A DNA stretch of 9,080 nucleotides, from positions 1 through 9,080 of the forward strand of contig DQOT01000060.1 in NCBI GenBank assembly GCA_015658495.1, in the 5' to 3' direction. Shown piece by piece: positions 5,712-9,080 of this stretch. The notes beneath the pieces were generated by a model. The model did not search any database. It saw only the letters and a program-made list of their open reading frames with translations, and was not told where the DNA came from. The position numbers were made by a program, and so were the translations under genes. Every line of letters starts with the position of its first letter. Position 1 is the first letter of the stretch. This DNA is from Fidelibacterota bacterium (GTDB taxonomy: Bacteria > Fidelibacterota > Marinisomatia > Marinisomatales > UBA1611).

Positions 5712-8700
5712 ATGAAAAAAGTTACCGTTTACGCCATATTAATCGCATCGACTCTTCTTGCCCAAAAAGGAACACTTACAGGAAACGTGCTTGATGCAGC
5801 CAATGGCTCGCCCCTGATTGGTGCTAATGTTTCCTTAGAAGGGACATCTCAGGGTGCAGCAACAGATACTGAGGGCCGCTATACGATTTTACAGGTTGAG
5901 GCCGGTGAACAGACTTTGATGGCATCTTATATCGGATACCAGGTCTTAAAACAAGATGTGATCGTTAGGGGTGGAGAAACCCTGTCAATGGACCTGGAAC
6001 TTGAACCGGAAGTGATCCAAATGGAAACCTATGTGGTCACCGCATCAAGACGACGTGAACGAGTTGAAGATGCACCAGCAGCAATATCTGTTATATCCAA
6101 AGCGCAAATTCGACGGGAGAGTAATACGAATCTCGGCGATTACTTAAAAGGAACAAAGGGAATCGATTTTACACAATCAGGTATTGACAGCTATAATATG
6201 ACGGCTCGCGGTTTTAATTCATCATTTAGTTCTCGTCTCCTCACACTAACCGATGGTCGCATGGCCAATGTGCCTTCCCTGAGACTCACAGCCTATAATG
6301 TTATACCCGTTTCCTTTGAAGATGTAGAACAGATCGAAGTTGTCCTGGGCCCCGCTTCGGCGCTTTATGGGCCCAATGCCCATAGTGGTGTTTTGAATAT
6401 TGTGACCTCTTCTCCGATTCGCACTCAGGGAACAAGTATTAACATACAAGGAGGTTTATTAAGCCAAACAGATACAGATCTATTAAAAAAATTCACTTTT
6501 AGAACAGCGCATAAGTTTGGAGATTTTGGTTTTAAGGTCTCCGGGGTGGCCTTAGCCGGACAAGATTGGACTCATTTTAACCCTGATGAATATGAAGGGC
6601 ATGACCCATTATTCATTGGTCGTCCCAAGTATAAACATGACCGACTGGATCGAGGTGGATCTCTTGCTGAAAATGAAAATCATAGATTTACGACTGAAAT
6701 GATTAAGGAGTTAAAGGAAGAAGGAGCCGATGAATCCTGGGTCGGTTATTATTGGGGAGATAAAATTGAATCAATCGGTGAAGATGCATCTCCCTTAATA
6801 ACACAGGAAATGGTTGATGATGCAGCTGATGATGAATTCAACAGGTACGAACTGGATAATGGTACAGTTTTATGGTTCGTCACAGAAGAAAAGATCGGGT
6901 TTGTATATGCAGATGGCATCGACAATGATGGTGATGGCGATATAGATGAAGGGATTGATCTATATGTTGATGACGCATCTGAAATATGGTACGATGGCGT
7001 AGACAATGATGGCGATGGCCATATTGATGAATCTGATGAACGAGGAAGTGCGTGGTTAGATCGATTCGGAAATACAATTACAGGTATTCCCTATGCCACG
7101 GTTTTTTCAAATCCTGATTCTGTCTGGACCATCATGGATTCCACTCATAAATTTGGATTTGGAGAATACAAATACGACTCCAATGGCAACATCGTTTTCG
7201 ATACAAACAAAAATGGTATTTATGATGATGATTGGGGTTCAAATGGAATGGATGATGATAATGATTGGGGGCTCTATAGGGATGAATTAGGTAACGCCTA
7301 TGATATACCTTTTGAACCCTTTACAGACTTAAATGGCAATGGAGTGTACGATGCTGATGTTAGAGAAGGGTATGCGGATATTTTTGGTACCAAGGTCTTG
7401 TTAGATTTTGGTCTGGATGGTTTACCAGACACAGGGGATTTTGGGGAAGGGAATGGTGTATGGGATGGAGAAACATTTGAAAACCTGAACGGCAATACTG
7501 AGATAATTGATGGTGCTAGTGTACCGATCTGGGATATTTTTAGTAATAATGATACAGATGGAAATGGCCAACCCAGCCCCGGCGAAAATGGGGTAGATGA
7601 GTTTGATGAAAAAGATTTTACCATCGATTATGGTGGACTTCCCCATGTATATAAAGATGCGAATGATGATGGTATCGATGATTTCCCCGAATTCAAAGTC
7701 CGGAATTATCGCTATGACCTGCGCTTAGACTGGGAGCCAAATTCGGATCTCACCGTGAGTTTATCCCACGGGTTTGCCTGGGCAAGAAATATTAACATTA
7801 CCGGTATCGCACGGTATTTAGCCGATGGCTGGATTTACCGATATTACCAATCCAAGATTCGTTATAAAAATTTCTTTTTGCAAACTTATCTTAATTCAAG
7901 TTATTCCGGTAATCCCAGCCATCCCACACGAAATCTCGCAACCGGGAGTCTTATTTATGACCGCTCTAAAAAATTCAGTGCGCAATTCCAGTATCTTAAT
8001 GAATGGAAAGGTGGTGATATTCGCTTTGTTTGGGGAGTCGATTATTTTTTGACTTTGCCAAATACACGAGGAACAATTCTTTCGGATAAAAACTTTTCTG
8101 ACAATCGGGATAACAACGGGAATGGTGAGGCAGGCTCTCCTTATGTCTTTGATGATGGCAACGATGATACTTGGTACAACCCGGGTGAAAGCTATACTTC
8201 CTGGCATACAGATGACGGTAAACAGTTCGGGACGATTAAAGATTCGACTGGACTGGCAAATGATGGCACCATTATTTATGATGATGCCGTATTAAGTGCT
8301 ATCGCTGATGGCTTTGATAATGATGGTGACAGTGATGATTACCAGGACTTGAACGGGAATGGTAAACCGGATTATGTGGATTCGGATGGCAGCGGTGAAT
8401 TTGAATTAGGAGAAACGGTTGAACCTGGGGTTCAATGGATGGGTGAACAAAGATTTCTAGTTTATGCAGACGGTATAGATAATGATGGCGATGGCAAGAT
8501 TGACGAAAACATTGATGAAGGCATTGATGAAGCCGCCGAGGACAACCGCTATACTGTGAATGAATTGGGAGCTTATTACCAAGTCAATTGGAAGCTGAAT
8601 AAAAAGTGGGAATTCATCCAGGCAACACGTTATGATATTCATGACCGTCTCACCAATATGATTGAATTCAATAATCAAGGTTATGGTATGGGCTACAATC

Positions 8701-9080
8701 CATTTGATTGGAAATTTGATTTTAACCGCAAAGAAGGCGTCCAGCTTTCACCCAAGATCGGACTCGTATATCGACCCAAACAAAATCAAAATTTCCGTCT
8801 CACTTGGGCTACGGCATTTAATACACCGTCTAACCAGGCACTTTTCCTGGATATTTTTGTGACACGTGTTTCTGTATTTAAAGTCTATGCCCGCGGTGCT
8901 AGCGGCGGATATGTTTTCCCGAGAGATTCTTTGGGGAATCCGTATTACTACAAACCTTACGAAGGGAAATATGTACCGGTAGATACCAGCGAAAGTATTT
9001 TTTTCTATCCATCAACTGATCCAAAAATTCCGGGTTTCTTTGGACAAAATGTGACAGACCTTCCAGAGATTGAAGCTGAG
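5712..9080 (+). CDS. TonB-dependent outer-membrane receptor with CarboxypepD-like N-domain and Asp-rich loop insertions; 3' end outside window
   Basis: 1123 residues are visible and the frame is open to the right edge, so the barrel is incomplete. Order: signal peptide (about 1-17, MKKVTVYAILIASTLLA); carboxypeptidase-D regulatory-like beta domain (about 19-97, GTLTGNVLDAANGSPLIGANV to the IGYQ region); a TonB-box-like ETYVVTASR (105-113); plug domain (about 118-235, with LTDGR at 179-183 and IEVVLGPASALYGPNAHSGV at 208-227); then barrel strands alternating with long polar loops. Such receptors bring large or scarce ligands across the outer membrane using TonB energy; the ligand cannot be read here. 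The visible part alone exceeds the usual 700-1000 residues, because Asp/Gly-rich EF-hand-like segments interrupt the barrel at about 401-443, 497-549, 649-659, 800-900 and 920-940. No SusD-like partner is present. The ATG at 5712 lacks a Shine-Dalgarno sequence but is the only start that gives the signal peptide. Confidence 0.93.
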   Translation, partial: MKKVTVYAILIASTLLAQKGTLTGNVLDAANGSPLIGANVSLEGTSQGAATDTEGRYTILQVEAGEQTLMASYIGYQVLKQDVIVRGGETLSMDLELEPEVIQMETYVVTASRRRERVEDAPAAISVISKAQIRRESNTNLGDYLKGTKGIDFTQSGIDSYNMTARGFNSSFSSRLLTLTDGRMANVPSLRLTAYNVIPVSFEDVEQIEVVLGPASALYGPNAHSGVLNIVTSSPIRTQGTSINIQGGLLSQTDTDLLKKFTFRTAHKFGDFGFKVSGVALAGQDWTHFNPDEYEGHDPLFIGRPKYKHDRLDRGGSLAENENHRFTTEMIKELKEEGADESWVGYYWGDKIESIGEDASPLITQEMVDDAADDEFNRYELDNGTVLWFVTEEKIGFVYADGIDNDGDGDIDEGIDLYVDDASEIWYDGVDNDGDGHIDESDERGSAWLDRFGNTITGIPYATVFSNPDSVWTIMDSTHKFGFGEYKYDSNGNIVFDTNKNGIYDDDWGSNGMDDDNDWGLYRDELGNAYDIPFEPFTDLNGNGVYDADVREGYADIFGTKVLLDFGLDGLPDTGDFGEGNGVWDGETFENLNGNTEIIDGASVPIWDIFSNNDTDGNGQPSPGENGVDEFDEKDFTIDYGGLPHVYKDANDDGIDDFPEFKVRNYRYDLRLDWEPNSDLTVSLSHGFAWARNINITGIARYLADGWIYRYYQSKIRYKNFFLQTYLNSSYSGNPSHPTRNLATGSLIYDRSKKFSAQFQYLNEWKGGDIRFVWGVDYFLTLPNTRGTILSDKNFSDNRDNNGNGEAGSPYVFDDGNDDTWYNPGESYTSWHTDDGKQFGTIKDSTGLANDGTIIYDDAVLSAIADGFDNDGDSDDYQDLNGNGKPDYVDSDGSGEFELGETVEPGVQWMGEQRFLVYADGIDNDGDGKIDENIDEGIDEAAEDNRYTVNELGAYYQVNWKLNKKWEFIQATRYDIHDRLTNMIEFNNQGYGMGYNPFDWKFDFNRKEGVQLSPKIGLVYRPKQNQNFRLTWATAFNTPSNQALFLDIFVTRVSVFKVYARGASGGYVFPRDSLGNPYYYKPYEGKYVPVDTSESIFFYPSTDPKIPGFFGQNVTDLPEIEAE
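6912..7040 (+). repeat. Asp-rich EF-hand-like tandem modules in the receptor (first cluster)
   Basis: Two copies of a 16-residue module start at receptor residues 401 (DGIDNDGDGDIDEGID) and 428 (DGVDNDGDGHIDESDE). At DNA level they share GAC-AAT-GAT-GG-GATGG-GAT. Regularly spaced Asp and Asn with Gly at the turn resembles EF-hand or thrombospondin type 3 calcium loops. It also resembles the MopE-type metal-binding motif DGxDNDCDGxxDE, but with Gly in place of its Cys. Calcium binding is inferred from pattern only. Confidence 0.7.
7200..7688 (+). repeat. Further degenerate Asp/Asn/Gly calcium-loop-like segments in the receptor
   Basis: Receptor residues 497-549 and 649-659 carry looser DxNxNGxxD loops: DTNKNGIYDDD (497), DLNGNGVYDAD (539) and DANDDGIDD (649), with DTDGNGQ (614) between. 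Spacing is irregular, unlike the first and last clusters. They look like divergent members of the same loop type sitting in one very long extracellular insertion before the strand near 662-680. Confidence 0.5.
8310..8531 (+). repeat. Asp-rich EF-hand-like modules in the receptor (second cluster)
   Basis: Three module types are packed here: DGFDNDGDSDD (residue 867), DLNGNGKPDYVDSDGSGE (879-896), and DGIDNDGDGKIDENIDEGID (920-939). The last repeats the first-cluster module, including the preceding VYA (VYADGIDNDGDG at both 398 and 917). This points to internal duplication or strong conservation of the unit. After it the sequence returns to barrel-like strands (about 945-980). Confidence 0.7.

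Noticed and set aside
6749..7077. Minus-strand Ser-rich and His-rich ORFs opposite the receptor's Asp repeats
   Set aside because: They arise from the repeated GATGATGG codons read backwards. The plus-strand frame continues as a coherent receptor.
6912..8531. Repeated GAT-rich units considered as a CRISPR array or DNA-level tandem repeat
   Set aside because: Copies are few, vary in length and spacing, and stay in frame as protein motifs, so they are coding repeats.

Overview
This window fits a bacterium of the Fibrobacterota-Chlorobiota-Bacteroidota (FCB) superphylum, possibly a marine lineage such as Candidatus Neomarinimicrobiota (Marinimicrobia/SAR406) or a relative. The grounds are three: a secreted protein ending in the NYPNPFNPST-type C-terminal sorting/FlgD-like domain, a TonB-dependent receptor with an N-terminal carboxypeptidase-D-like regulatory domain, and a moderate-to-low G+C composition. 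The taxonomic guess is inference; no rRNA or marker gene is present.

Left half (1-3537, minus strand): a tight three-gene operon reading right to left, etfB, etfA, then a membrane-bound heme/Fe-S oxidoreductase that runs off the left edge. EtfAB collects electrons from acyl-CoA dehydrogenases or similar flavoenzymes. The third gene joins a NarI-like multi-helix domain to two 4Fe-4S motifs and two CCG (HdrB/DUF224-type) halves, which is the architecture of the EtfAB:(mena)quinone oxidoreductase called EMO. Together they should move electrons from beta-oxidation-type reactions into the membrane quinone pool.

Centre (3538-3865): a divergent intergenic region with a likely etfB promoter, a candidate 41-residue single-pass membrane protein (3623-3748), and the leader of the next gene, which holds a perfect 8-bp inverted repeat and a strong Shine-Dalgarno sequence.

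Right half (3866-9080, plus strand): a 590-residue exported protein of unknown function with a type IX-like sorting tail; a strong hairpin between genes; then a very large TonB-dependent receptor, truncated by the right edge after 1123 residues. The receptor contains many Asp/Gly-rich, EF-hand-like, putatively calcium-binding loops, including near-identical DGIDNDGDG modules about 520 residues apart. The two plus-strand genes are adjacent and may work together at the cell surface, but nothing in the sequence proves it. No tRNA, rRNA, CRISPR array, insertion sequence or phage gene was seen.
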